DNA from: Isoetes taiwanensis
Taxonomy: Eukaryota; Streptophyta; Lycopodiopsida; Isoetales; Isoetaceae
Assembly: GCA_021234155.1 (NCBI GenBank)
Contig: JAJEKV010000010.1
Span: 19,193,418-19,257,417 of the forward strand
Direction of reading: 5' to 3'
Length of the DNA stretch: 64,000 nucleotides
This document shows positions 10,801 to 22,090 of the stretch, piece after piece (positions within the stretch are counted from its first letter, which is position 1; the number at the start of each line of letters is the position of its first letter). The position numbers and the translations under genes are program-made. The notes beneath the pieces were generated by a model. It made no database searches. It was not told the DNA's origin and saw only the letters and a list, made by a program, of their open reading frames with translations.

Positions 10801-10897
10801 GAAGCTGGCAGCGCATGGAAAAAAAAAAGAGATTGCCTGATGATCCGCTGCAGAAGGTGAGCTCCGTTGCCCCCATTGTTAGCAAGCCAGCTCTCCT

Positions 10898-11012
10898 ATT
10901 GATCAATGTAAAGCTCAAACAATGTTGGAGAGAGAAGGCACCCCTGGGGAACCCCAATACTACTATCGAATGGTTGGCCTATCGGCTGCAACCGGCCCAA
11001 GCATCTCTCATA
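10898..11012 (-). mobile_element. LINE C: isolated RT palm fragment
   Basis: The minus strand encodes 'YERCLGRLQPIGQPFDSS' followed by 'IGVPQGCLLSPTLFELYID' and a stop. G-V-P-Q-G-x-x-L-S-P-x-L-F is the conserved RT block before the catalytic Y-A-D-D. It lies upstream of LINE B ORF1, where a LINE does not carry its RT, so it is the remnant of a separate element into which LINE B inserted, or a rearrangement. Confidence 0.75.
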
Positions 11013-11019
11013 TAACTGA

Positions 11020-12060
11020 TGGGTTGTGTTGGACAGTGCCCGATGGGTGTCTTTCTAATTTTTTATTTGTTTGGGCTTAGGCGCAAGTGTGATTTCACCC
11101 TAAGGGTAAGGGAAAGGTCTAGAATCATCACTGGTTTCATAGAATCATCATTGGTTTCAAAACATGGCAGTTTTTTATATTAAAGTTATAAATGGAGAAG
11201 ATCTACTCAATCTATGCTGCCACATAAAATGCAATGAGTCAAGATTTACAAAGACTGTACTACAGTCATACCAACTCGAATATAAAATAGGAAATTGAAC
11301 CAAAACCATGACAAAGCCACCATTTCGAATCCTTCCAAATTTTACCCATGTGTGGGTAGACCACGCGCAAAAGGAAGTAAAATTATAGATTTTACTTGTG
11401 AATATAAAGTCTCTGGATACCAACATGACCAATTTAAAAAGAAAAAATTAGGATGTCCTTACAAACAAGGAACTTCCAGAAATTATTTTCCAACATCCAA
11501 TGGAAATAAAATTGAACTTTTTGTTATGAATGAATATTATCCAGCTGAACATACTACTCTTCTTAGTAAACCGGTTATAAGCACTATAATTTTTAAAGTA
11601 TTGTATCTCTACTCGAGAATTAACGTAAATAACAAATTCAGCTGCTATGGTTTCTTTCTTGACAACTGAGACGATCTTTGGCTTGAAAGCAAGTTAATAC
11701 ATTACAGTATGATACAAATTCGTTTATGGAAGCATCTTTGACACAGTCATTAGATCACTATGTCATTCTATAATGCAAGTGGCATTTCAAAGTAGCTTCA
11801 TTCCACCTCATTCTCTTTCATGTTTGTTTGATAATAGCGGGGAAATGGATTGCCCAGATAAGAGTTTGCAGCTTGCAGCTTGGCTTTTCCTGATTTGTGC
11901 TTCAATCCTATTTTGCATTTCTGGAATGTAGTCACAATCTTTATTTTAGAAATCAAACAAAATCCTCTAGATGCACGTTTCACAACTAGTGCTTTAATTA
12001 AAATGCAGCAAATAAAACTAGATTCCACCATAGTATAACAAATAAAACTAAATTCTAGCA
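11020..12060. other. Intergenic, one unidentified ORF
   Basis: The longest open frame is 11295-11669 (+). It encodes a Lys/Tyr/Phe-rich peptide containing 'DFTCEYKVSGYQHDQF' and 'KKKKLGCPYK'. No family recognised; it could be a fragment of a FAR1-like or other transposase zinc finger, but this is not supported beyond two Cys residues. 'agaatcatca(c/t)tggttt' is duplicated at 11121-11158. The last 250 bases are probably 3' untranslated sequence of the downstream minus-strand gene. Confidence 0.35.
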
Positions 12061-12065
12061 TTGTA

Positions 12066-13400
12066 TTACGTACTCTTTTTAGCAATCTCCTTGCGTGTAA
12101 GGGCAAGAAAATCCTCCCACTGGATCCCTTCGAGTTCTCTCTTCACTTCTTCAGACAATTCATAGTTAGGCTCACGGCCACACATGAATGCAGCACTGCA
12201 AGTCAAGGTGGAACAAAACAATGAAAAAAGAGCAGAATCTAGAGTGTTCTTTTAGAAAAATAGCATATTTTCCTTTACCGATCATAGAGCCGAGCTGCCT
12301 CTTCCTGAGATGAGACAGTGCCAAGGTGGACTTGCTTCTTCCCAACCTTTATAGCTGCTTGCCATTTCATGTTCTTAAAATAGACACCTCGTAGAAGACA
12401 AGTTTCTTGATTCTCAAGTTTCTTTCTCCTATGAGGCTTCTTCTTCAGTTCTGGACCTACTTATAAACAAGTAAGAATTAAGCAAATACCCAATCTTAGT
12501 GAACAAACACCATTAATAAATGTCTTAGATGAGGTCAATCATACTCTAATCACCAAAATATCAGAGTGCTTGAAATGTTTTGAATTGCCAGGATGCACAG
12601 GGCTTGACAAAATTTTATGAGGTGGCACATGATGTGAAAAATCCAACATTTGGCATAGCCATGCAGAAATTAACATGAGAACCATCACCAAGAATACTAT
12701 TGCTGTATGCAGAGGCATGCAGTTAAATACAGACATTAAGACTGACCCAAACGTTTCCAACATGAAGATTGAGACAACACTTGTAAACAATACCAGTTAT
12801 AGAACGTTGCGGACCATCCTCATATGATCCCTTTCCACTGCAATTTGAAGAAGGAAATCTTCCAAGGTAATTCTAGAAATGCCAGCCAACCCAATTTCAG
12901 ACTCATTCCAGCTTTGACAAAGTGAAGCAACATGTTTATGTTAAATGTCACAACAGACCATGCAGCTGGAAATTTATTTCTGTACAATATGATGTACTGC
13001 AATGCAGTCCAAGATACAAGATGTTACAAAAGAAAGACATTCTAGAATGCTTTCATTAGCATTTTATTTCAGCATTTTATTACACACCTATTCTAAAAAC
13101 AGGAGTTCCATTTTCTTGACTAATAAAGAAATAAAAGGTTAAAGGGACATACTAGATGTTCTTTGCTACTTGTTTCTGTAACAGCTGAATATCCAGTGTT
13201 GATTTTCTGCAGAAATGTGTCTGGCTTGTTTTGCTTTTGTTGAGTATGGATCTTCGAAACACCAATAAAGATGTTCCTACCTGCAAAACAGACAGAATAT
13301 TTCAATTACATTTCCTGCTTTTAATCATCTCCAGACAACTACCACAATTAAAAATACCTGTTGAGGCTGCTAGCTGCCGACGCCTACGAATGCTGACCAT
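12066..13400 (-). CDS. AP2/ERF-domain transcription factor, At4g13040 (APD1)-like, five exons
   Basis: Plant-specific nuclear DNA-binding protein with one AP2 domain; the Arabidopsis relative APD1 acts in salicylic-acid-dependent defence. Proposed coding exons (minus): 13358-13400, 13153-13280, 12794-12830, 12279-12456, 12066-12195. All introns are GT-AG, the phases agree and the total is 516 nt (171 aa plus stop). Exon 1 starts 'MVSIRRRRQLAAST', matching the family's MVSLRRRR start. The AP2 domain is split over exons 4-5: 'LLRGVYFKNMKWQAAIKVG', 'KKQVHLGTVSSQEEAARLYD' and 'AAFMCGREPNYELSEEVK'. A basic run (KKKPHRRKK) precedes it. Exon 3 (37 nt) is the least certain: it rests on phase fit and an 'aaag' acceptor. 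No stop or frameshift is seen, so this is the best candidate for a working gene in the window. The promoter and 5' UTR would lie above 13400. Confidence 0.88.
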
Positions 13401-16220
13401 GGGTGGGTCTTATTGAATCAGAAAAATGAGATGATATGTTTTCAAGTTTATGTTCCTATAACGATATAGATGTTAAAGCTTGTTATTCTCCAATATGTGA
13501 TTGTTATAAAATCTGCATCAAAAGTAGGAACAAGTCAAAAGTAGAACTAAACTATAAATTTCAGTAAGGGCAAACATTAGCCATGCCACATTCCAAGAAG
13601 AGAAGCACAAGGAAAAAAGGAATGCACAAAAGTCAACCCAAGAGGGCTAACCTAGAACACTTCGTCAGGACAGAGTACCAACAGCCTAGAGCTTACTAAG
13701 GCATGAAGTGAGTTTTTTTCAATTAAAATTTGTTCTATTAGTTGCAAAATCATACAGGGCATCCTAAAGCAGGCAGATGAAGATTTGACAAGTCCTGAAC
13801 TTGTTTAATAAAGTCCCTAAAGAGAAGCAAGCAAGGGAAGAATAGATCTAGTTTGCCCCAAAAGTATAAAAAGGAAGAGGAGAGTATGGCACCTTACGAG
13901 AAGCTTGGCATTCAAAAGCCAGAAAAAGGTTCAACAAGACCGTTCTCCAAAGTTGACGAGTTCTCCTTGGTGTCGGAATGGCAAAATACAGCTTCGTAAA
14001 TCCAGCCCAAAAGGCCGTCATACACGTTCCATGGCGTGCAGAAGAAGGTGGCGCAAAGGAGCTGTTTTAGATATAATACAAAGCACGAGCCGGCTTGCAG
14101 ACTTACAGAGTTAAACCACACAAGAAGATGAGTGGAAAAAGGGGATAATCTTAAGGGGAGGTGGCTGGCTTCTGCAATGAAAAAATCGAGCTGGGCAATG
14201 AGGTTGACAAGTGGGTCCCCTTTATTCTGTCGCTATTGCTTGTGAAGTAGAAGAATCAAGCACCTCTGTTGTAGATTTACAAAAACATAGACTAAAAGCT
14301 CCGTTTTGCCGGCTTCTTTCCAAATTAGATTCCCTGCTTCTGCTACTCCTGCACGTTCCGAGCATTGTTAAGGCAAATAAACACGGTTTTTTTCTCTTCT
14401 TTACTAATCAGATCCAAGCATTTACAGAAACGCCAGGGCAGGTTAAGTCAAAGGGTAAGTTTGTTTCTTTTGCCCTTTTTTTTACATTGCCACCTCTGCA
14501 AACAACCCACCAAACCAAACCCACCAACTTCGCCCATTTTTCAAACCAACCAAAAGCAATCAATAGCAACATAATACCAACAAGATCCGACTGGAGCACT
14601 AAAAACATATTGGGCGAATCCGATCTGGCATGAAAAGCTTATTACTTACCTAGGAAGAGAGCTCCCCTGTTTTCAAGACCAAGCTATTCTTATCCGGATA
14701 TGCTTAGATCATGCAGAACGTCACTGTGAAGTGATGGTAAAGGGGATTTGGAGCAAAATGGTAACTGGGAGATCTGCGCCGGAATGAAAGATGAAGAAAG
14801 ATTAGGAGAAGGTGGCGAAAAAGGGGCTATTTTTGGATTGTTGATCCTCCATGCTTGGTGGAAAAGAGGTTTTAGGGATGTTTATGCTTGTGTGAGTTGG
14901 TATGTGTGTGGCCCCTTCGCCTCTCCGCCGTTCGATCTCCATCGACGGCCCTGATGGACCCGCCTATCATGGCGTTGTCAAAGTTAGGGTTGGCCTTAAA
15001 TACGTTCAACAAACGTTTTTCATTGTAGGACTATTTTTTGCTTTAATCTCGTATTAGGTCATGACACGTGGTATTTTTCCTAGCGCAAAATGTTTCCTAA
15101 ACGTTTTTGTGTGTTATGCCCATCCTGCAAAGGTTGGAACCCTTTGATCATAAATATTGATGTGGCAGCTATATCAGCACCTCCAATCAGAAAAAAGTTC
15201 AGCCAATTCCACTTTGCATTGGGAACATTCAAAACGTGAAAACCTTAAGGGAACTTCTAACAAGGTCTTGCAATTGCGACAGGAAAGCTCAAGCTTATTA
15301 GGATCAAGCAAACACCTGAGTTCAGAAATTACATTACCCCCTGCAACAGTCTACCTGGGTCAGGCAGACCACCCAGATATACCCGTTGTAATATGCTTCA
15401 ATCAAATCGATGTGGTGTGTAGAGTCATGCATCTAACCCAAAAAATAACTAGCACGAGGTCCTGAGGTGGACGAAAACAGTACATGAAGAGACTACAGGA
15501 CACCCGCATACTGTACGCAAGAGCTTCAATCAAATCGATCTTGTTTATTAAAGCTTGAAACTGGCTACCATTCAGCTTTTTCTAAAACATATTCTTCCCT
15601 TCTCTGCCGATGCACTGGTCTACCACCTCTATAAACTATCGATTCAACACCAAAACGTCAGCTGCATAAACAAAAACATGGAATGGATGTTCGTATCTCT
15701 ACCAAATAACCCTGATCATAACCTTGCTCTGCCCAGCAAGAAAAACCCCGATCTAGATTCAACAGCCTGGGTCAGGCAGGCTGCCCAGCTCATCTGAGCA
15801 TCCTCCGACATGTGCTCTGCCACGGCTCCTTCGTGACCAGAAAAAGAAAATTAAAAGGCCCTTCTTTATTTATAATGATCGAGCTTCTCTTTATCCATTT
15901 TTAGTTACTTAGATATGAAACAATGGTTCAGTAAAAAAAAAAAACTGTCATAAAATTTTGTTTTTTTATTATAACCTTTTTTTTTCAACCAGAAAATTGT
16001 AGGTGTGAGATTCTGAGTTCAGAATTTTTTGTCAGATTTTTCAAGAATGTAGACAAAGGTTAGCTTTTTTATCACAGTTTTTTTTACACCAAAATTTTGA
16101 TCACTTGTTTCCATATTAAAAGTCATCTAACGCATAAACTTACAATCAAATCAAAACAATCCTTTTAGAACATGGAAGGTTATCTCCTTTTCTAAAGCCA
16201 CTTCTGCCTTTGGTGTTATT
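13401..16220. other. Upstream region of the AP2 gene, no second gene recognised
   Basis: Contains only short frames without family signatures (13905-14114, 14211-14633, 14748-14954, 15157-15465 and 15555-15797, all +). It probably holds the 5' UTR and promoter of the AP2 gene. The 15.9-16.1 kb part is dominated by T and A runs. Confidence 0.4.
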
Positions 16221-16225
16221 AATAT

Positions 16226-16276
16226 CTATGCATCTACTATACTAGAAACGTGTGCCCGGCAATGCCGGGCATTAAT
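16226..16276. repeat. Hairpin motif GCCCGGC-aat-GCCGGGC (locus 1)
   Basis: 'tatactag', nine bases, then 'gcccggcaatgccgggc': a 7-bp perfect stem with a 3-base loop. The same arrangement ('aatactag', eight bases, then 'gcccggcgttgccgggc') occurs at 57125-57156. A 'TACTAG + GC-rich hairpin' layout resembles terminal structures of some dispersed plant elements (Helitron-like or RTE/Penelope-like). Family uncertain. Confidence 0.55.
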
Positions 16277-17150
16277 CATGGATGCCTGGAATGGGCAGGC
16301 GTAATGGGGGGCATATCGGTTTAGGGTTGATGCATGGTTGTCAATATCTCTCCAATTCTAAACTTTTAAATTCTACATTGATCAATTGTCATTTGGTTGC
16401 ACTATTAAGATTGCTCGCAAGGTTTATAGCATTGTTGAAAATAATTTTTTTTATTATGTTCATTATGGGCTAAATGTGCATCAAATGATCTAATGCCTTG
16501 CCTCATTGAAGAATATAATTAGAAAAAATATTGCAAACATAAAACCTAGAATTTTAGATATTAAAAATGGTTTGAGTAGATTTACGTATGCCCAAGATGT
16601 TATAGCTCTAAATATGATATATGTCTTGTTAAACTTAGTTCAAAAACATGTCAGTAAGAGAGGGACCTTATTAGAAAACATATTATACAACTTTCTACCA
16701 TAAAATGAATATCTAAATATATAAATTCTTGCATTTTATGAGGATACAAATGCACCATGCTTGACGTAAACAAATCTGAACCTGCAACGAAACAACTCAC
16801 ACATTAGATAGACGGAAGACAGATTTCCAAGCAACACAAATTAGAGCAGAGCAATTTCCTATACGAAGATCTATTAAAGATCGTGCTCTAGTGCAAAGCA
16901 AATGGATATATAAACAAAGGACGGGCAAAACAATTATTAAAAGGAAATAGGAAAGAGGAGACAGAGAGCAGTGGTATTGAAAATGAAATCATTTTCTGAG
17001 TTACTTCATCTACCTTCAAAACTCAATTTATGCACTATGACAATTGGCTGATTACCTTTTCTACGAAATAGATCTCCAAGAGTGGTATTCCAGATATTCT
17101 CAGCAAAAGAGTTGGCTATGCAAGAGCCATTTACAAATAAAGAGCTGGTA
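16277..17150. other. No gene recognised
   Basis: AT-rich sequence following the hairpin motif; it may be the body of the element that motif belongs to. Short frames at 16282-16473 and 16506-16703 show no family. Confidence 0.35.
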
Positions 17151-17151
17151 C

Positions 17152-17208
17152 CTTAATCATAACTGGAAAGCCAATCCCGCGAGCAAGCCCAACCGCGTCT
17201 TTTGTCGA
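17152..17208 (-). pseudogene. Isolated biotin carboxylase-like exon
   Basis: A 57-nt minus-strand exon lies between a good acceptor (atttgcag) and donor (AAG|gtacc), phase 0 at both ends. It encodes 19 residues ending 'LARGIGFPVMIK'. This matches the ATP-grasp segment 'STEEAVxLAxEIGFPVMIKA' of biotin carboxylases (acetyl-CoA carboxylase BC subunit type; 3-methylcrotonyl-CoA carboxylase alpha is more distant). The following glycine-rich ATP loop (GGGGRGM) is not found downstream on this strand and no preceding exon is found upstream. A LINE begins about 110 bp away. So it is a single orphan exon, either of a pseudogene or of a gene whose other exons I missed. Confidence 0.4.
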
Positions 17209-17324
17209 CTGCAAATTTATAGGGAACAACCTTATGAGTTTCACAGCAAGACAAGACAATATATTTTTAAAATACAAACAAATGACTTTTATATTAGAAA
17301 AGAAATAAGCACGGTAGGCAAGCC

Positions 17325-19040
17325 GGAATGAGCGACAGGACTTGTATTGCTGCTTTGTAGATTTTAAGACTGCATATGATACCGTCCCCAGAGACATACT
17401 GTGGCAGAGGTTGCAAGAATTGCGAGTTCCACAGGGAGTTGCGAGAATGTGGTGCACCAGCTTTTATGATGGGATTTATGCCGCCTTTGCCTTATGAGGA
17501 TCGGCGGTAGCTAGCACTATGGGAGTTAAGCGGGGCTGCCCGTTGTCTCCAACGCTTTTGGGTTGTATATTGATAGCTTGGAGACGTGGATGCGGCACCA
17601 TGGGGGAGCCGGGGTGCAATTATCGTCGACCTCCTGAGCCGCGGTTACTATATCTGCGGATGATGTAGCTTTGCTAGCTCACACGGCCAGCGGTATGCAA
17701 AGAAGCATTTGGATGCCCTCGGTGGGTTACGTGGGGCAACGGAATGAATGGCAAATGAACTTGCACAAAAACTAAGCTTCTCGCGATCCGTCCTCAAACA
17801 CCCTATCCCTGAGTTCTATTACGGGGGGCGGAAGTGGAGATGGTGCGAGCTTCAAGTATCCGGGAATTGATTTCACTACTAACATCTTTGTGGGATGAGT
17901 GTGTGGAGAGAAGAGCCGATCAGCTTGGAAGGCTTTATATGCGGTTAAAAACGCGTGTTGCTTGGATAGATCTCTCGTGGATCGGGCGAGGAGAGCACAC
18001 CTGTTTAGAGCTTTGGTTGAGCCGGTCTTTGCTATATGGGGTGGAGGTTTGGGGCCCAGCCAGCTTAGCAAAAATACGTGGGATAGGTTGGAAAGGGTGC
18101 GAAAGCTTTCTTGACCTATAGCTTGGGAGTGAAGGACACCGCACCGTATCGATTTTGTTGTATGAGACGGGGTTCGGCCTTTACAAAGATTCCTGCTATC
18201 TTGAAGGCATCTTACTTGCTTCCATAAGGTGGATGGGATGGATGAGCATCGCTTGCCCCCACAGCCGCGGTTTGTTAACGCAGGGCCCCCAACACCGCCA
18301 AGAGGGTATGGCACGAGCAATCGTAAGGGATGGTTTAGGAGGTGGTCTATGGATTACCAACGATGGTGGCACCGCGGTTCGATCGCGAAATGGGCAATTG
18401 GATGCGGGCTATGCCGCCACTCGTGGGATGCCTCTACTCTTGCAAAGCCCAAGACGAGCACTATCACGCCGATTAATCCCAGCCTTGAGCATGGACCCCA
18501 TCGGTGCCGAAAGCACACATCTCTGTGAAGAAACGGAGAGCTATTGCCGCCATAAGGACGGGTTCCCATTACCTCGAAATTGAGACAGTCATTTGGGGGT
18601 GAATGGCGGGCACGGGATCCCCGGAGGAGGAGAGGATATGTCGGTGTTGTGAGATGCACGTGATAGAGGATGAGCACCATGCCCTCCAAATGCCCGACAA
18701 AGATATGCCCATGTCCGGCGAAGGCACACCGATCTTAGATGCTCGACACACCGCTACATCGCTTACTGCGATCACCTATGGTAGCGCGACCGAGCTTACA
18801 TCCCGCAGATTTGATTCCCGTCCGGACTTGCTCTTCCTGGGCATGGTATTTGAGAGCCTACTTGTTAGGGTTTTTCCTCCCAAGTGGGGGTTTTTTCATC
18901 CCGGTAGTAGGGTTCCACTGTACAGTTACATTGTTTGTTTTTGGTCTTGGGGTTTTTGGCTTTTTTGCCTGTTCTGTGCCGTCTCATAGGCCTCTGGCCT
19001 CCGTGGACATTAAAATAAACTTCCTTCCTTCCTTCCTTCT
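17325..19040 (+). mobile_element. LINE D: degenerate non-LTR retrotransposon with (CTTC)n tail
   Basis: Plus-strand RT pieces in several frames. 'VDFKTAYDTVPRDILWQRL' at about 17355-17411; 'GVKRGCPLSPTL' and 'GLYIDSLETWM' at about 17522-17597; 'SADDVALLAHTASGMQ' at about 17655-17702 (the catalytic Y of YADD is S here). The C-terminal zinc finger 'RICRCCEMHVIEDEHHALQ' is at about 18634-18690. 5'-truncated at the RT. The 3' end has 'ctctggcctccgtggacatt' and then a CTTC repeat at 19019-19038, which marks the reverse-transcription tail. The 3' UTR resembles that of LINEs E and F ('ccgtggac' before the tail). There are many frameshifts and stops; some may be base-calling errors at CAG/CTG sites. 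Confidence 0.88.
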
Positions 19041-19740
19041 AATAAATATTATCATTACCCGTATTGTCACAGATATGGGCTGTTCACATTTTAATATCTA
19101 AAAAACATGCTGGCAGAAAATGGATTGAATGGCCTGAATGCTTGCCTAGACCTATTACAGAGAATTGGAGTGCCATTTTAGGCTGCAATACACCTTTCAA
19201 GCCAGAAAATACACCATATAGCAATGCCACAGATCCACATAATCGAGCTTCAACACAAAGAGATAGACAGTATTTTTCAGCCACGTTCTTTTGAAGTTTG
19301 TTGCTTGAAAGACAACCAGGGAACATAGGTCTGGACTTCCAAGATTCAACAAAACATGCAAGGCTTCAAAAAAATCATACCTCAAATTTCGTTTTTGGCA
19401 CATGGGTCTTCTACTAAAGCCCTCAAAGATCCAGTTAAGATTATAAACTGATCCCCTGTATTTAAAATGCCATCTTCAGCTTGCATTTACATCACCAAAG
19501 GGTTGATTTCTTTACAAATAGTGCATAGTATCATTTCTAAGTGAAAAGCATTAATAAGGTTTAGGGTTATGGAAATGCCCATCATATAAAACTATCAAAA
19601 TGAACCATAATTATATCTAAGCTATATGAAGTAGATTCTTTACATTGAAACATTAAGCAGCTTTAAATAATTTGCTAGGTCACTATTTCTGTTGTTCTTA
19701 GCAGATGTAAGCCATAATGCAAATGTAATGATTATCATAC
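19041..19740. other. No gene identified
   Basis: Overlapping open frames on both strands at about 19064-19326 (minus frame contains 'AEKYCLSLCVEARLCGS' and 'LYGVFSGLKGVLQP'; plus frame 'AGRKWIEWPECLPRPI'). Neither is recognised. Because the HMG-CoA lyase remnant lies just upstream on the minus strand, later exons of that gene might have been expected here, but I find no match. Confidence 0.35.
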
Positions 19741-20350
19741 CCTCTGACTGGATTGCTTTCCTAAATCACAAACTTCCTTGTAATGTGCAAGACTTCCAGC
19801 AATGCCGCAATTGATATTTTCCTTCATAAAAGATTATGATGATGTGGCGAACATAGCTACTACCTTTGCACCAGCAGCAATAGCTGCCTCAAACCCCAAT
19901 CAATCCCAAGCAAGCATTCTGAATTTATCAACAAACTGCAAGTTCTCACTGCTTCCAACACATTCACTTCACACATTAAAAAAAAAAACCTGGACATGGG
20001 GGGACATGCACCTTATGATTAGGATTAAGATAGGAAACCTGCATTTCTCTAGGAACTTTATGCCTTCCATTACATCCTTTGCATCTGCAAGCTAGGAGAA
20101 ACATCAAGAATGAATGCCAATTAGTATTACCAAGAGGAATAAATAACAAAATACATAAAAGTAAAGAGGAGGGAGGAGGTGACTACCTGGCGAAACCACT
20201 TTGGAGAAACAAAGCTAGTTGCTTCTACAACTGGCAGTAGCAGATGCAAGCCTTCGAATAAGCTCAATTTTGATGTTGGCAAGGTACATTAACCTTCTCA
20301 TTTTGAAGTCCATCCCTTAGGCCCATTTCTACGATTTTTACAAATTCTGG
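19741..20350 (-). pseudogene. Hydroxymethylglutaryl-CoA lyase (HMGL) pseudogene, partial
   Basis: HMG-CoA lyase splits HMG-CoA into acetoacetate and acetyl-CoA, the last step of mitochondrial leucine breakdown. Three exon-like blocks on the minus strand. 20187-20350: 'PEFVKIVEMGLRDGLQNEK', then after frame changes 'IKIELIRRLAS' and 'PVVEATSFVSPKW', ending CAG|gtagtc. 20000-20091: 'LADAKDVMEGIKFLEKCRFP' after a tag acceptor. 19741-19900: 'GFEAAIAAGAKVVAMFATSS', stop, 'SFMKENINCGIAGSLAHYKEV', ending AGG|gtatg. Family blocks are in the right order. Defects: the catalytic-loop word 'VGPRDGLQNEK' reads 'MGLRDGLQNEK'; there are two frame changes in block 1; and a TAA replaces the Glu codon in block 3. 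The signature Cys loop (GCPxEG) and the His-containing HFHDTYG part are not found. Introns remain, so it arose by gene duplication, not retroposition. Confidence 0.8.
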
Positions 20351-21883
20351 TATGCTACGGAGTATATGCAGTAAAGTGAAATGAACATACATTCTTCAAG
20401 AAATAAAATCTACGTTATTACTGTGATAGAGGGATGTTCAAAGTAATACATAATTTTGGCCTCTGATAAAACATTCTTTAGATACTATAATAATTATGAA
20501 AACGACAATAGTAATATCATTAAATTGCAATCACAGTCATGTTTCTGGCTTGAGAAATAAAAAAGATGTGTTTCTGGCACTGCAATGGAAAATATGAGTT
20601 AAGGGTTATTGAGAATAATTCATGTTTACCTTTGGCTTTGGGCGTATAACACAATTATCGTTATCAGAGATCTCACAGAATCCTTTTGATGAAGTCCATT
20701 AACATATTTCAGTCAACACAATCATATCATTGTCTAGACAAATTGTCAGATGATTTATGTTCTTCGTTGCTGAGTTTATCCAGAGAAGAACAGCCAAGTT
20801 TTTCTGGGCCCTTCTATAGGTGACATGCATTTGCCAACTTTATTTTCAACTTGATCAATTTCATATCTGAAAGTCAGTCATAAGCAAGTTTACTTAGGTG
20901 ATGCTGGGGCATTTATTCCATCCAAAATCACCATCCAGGAAAAACTTAAACCTTCTTATTTGGTCTGCGAGACTCCATCTAGTAGACCAAGGACATTATG
21001 AGCGCTTAAAAGAGCAATTTCTTAAAAGCTGAAAGGCCAAGTTCAAGAGTGCTATAAGCCTAACATCGAAGTCTCGTCAATGTAATGTGAAAAAAAACTT
21101 ACCCTAGAACATAGATGTCATTTGCTTCCACCACCTCTAGCCATTCATTCGAATCAACGGGACTTTGGCTCCAATGCTTCAAGTTCCGACGAAGGTTCTA
21201 TAGACCTACAACAGCTTAGAAATTATCTCAGCATAAAGTCTAAGAAAGTAAACACCAAGAGTATTACTAAGAACCTTGTAGACACATATATTTTAAACAG
21301 AAAGTCTCGGATTGGCCTCGGTCTACAGTGCGTTTAGGTGATTGAGACTACGGCCTGTGATGGCCAATTCAAAATGGATCTGGCCCTTGATTTCTCAATA
21401 GGTTGAAAAGCATAAGTGCATTCCTTAGCATCATATTTATCTTTATTTCCACGCATTGCAAGTTCCAATTGTTCAATATACCTTGTCTCTAAATACAGCT
21501 ACCTCCTTTCAAGTAAGAAGCTGTGGAAAAATAAGAAAAGAAAAATGATTAAGGACGAAGAATTTGAAGGTGAATCCAAAATGCTGCTCTTGATTGACTT
21601 ACCTCCAGCTTTAATCCAAGACCACCTTCACTAAAGCTTGATTAACCTATATTCTGTAGCTACAACACACAGCCCATATACACAGATGCAGTTTTTGTTG
21701 GATTTGTCTCCATTTTATTATGGAGCTCAAAGCCAGATTGGCCCTAAATTTTGAACCCAAATCTATAGCCAGAATCTGCAAAGACTCGCCAAATTCCAGC
21801 AGCTTCATTGCGGCCTGTGCATTTTACCATAGATATGCCCTACCGTTAGTCTGCGAAAAGGTTAGATCTGGCAATACGAAAGG
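20351..21883. other. No gene recognised
   Basis: It would contain the 5' part of the HMGL pseudogene, but no N-terminal family match is visible. The short frame 21122-21337 (+) is unassigned. Confidence 0.35.
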
Positions 21884-22090
21884 AAGTCCTTGCTAGATAG
21901 CTATTTTACTACTGTTGAAATACCAAAGGAAGTCCTTGCTAGATAGCTTCTGATGCATAACAAATAAATAAATTAAAGATGAAGCAAAACCTAATTCCAA
22001 ATTTCACCGTGAAGTTTGGGATCCCGTCGTGAGTTACAACAGATCCATAAGTCGTTGAAATACCAGAGAAGTCCTTGCTAGATAGCTTGT
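21884..22090. repeat. Three copies of 'gaagtccttgctagatagct'
   Basis: The 20-base word occurs at about 21884, 21928 and 22069. 'gttgaaatacca' precedes copies two and three, and 'aaataaa..aagcaaaacc' follows copies two and three. This is a small local duplication cluster. Confidence 0.7.

Noticed and set aside
11798-12106. 102-codon minus-strand ORF overlapping the end of the AP2 gene
   Set aside because: It is in a different frame from the AP2 coding exon and lies mostly in the 3' untranslated region.
19064-19326. Further HMG-CoA lyase exons
   Set aside because: Neither strand matches the GCPxEG, GDTIG or HFHDTYG blocks expected next.
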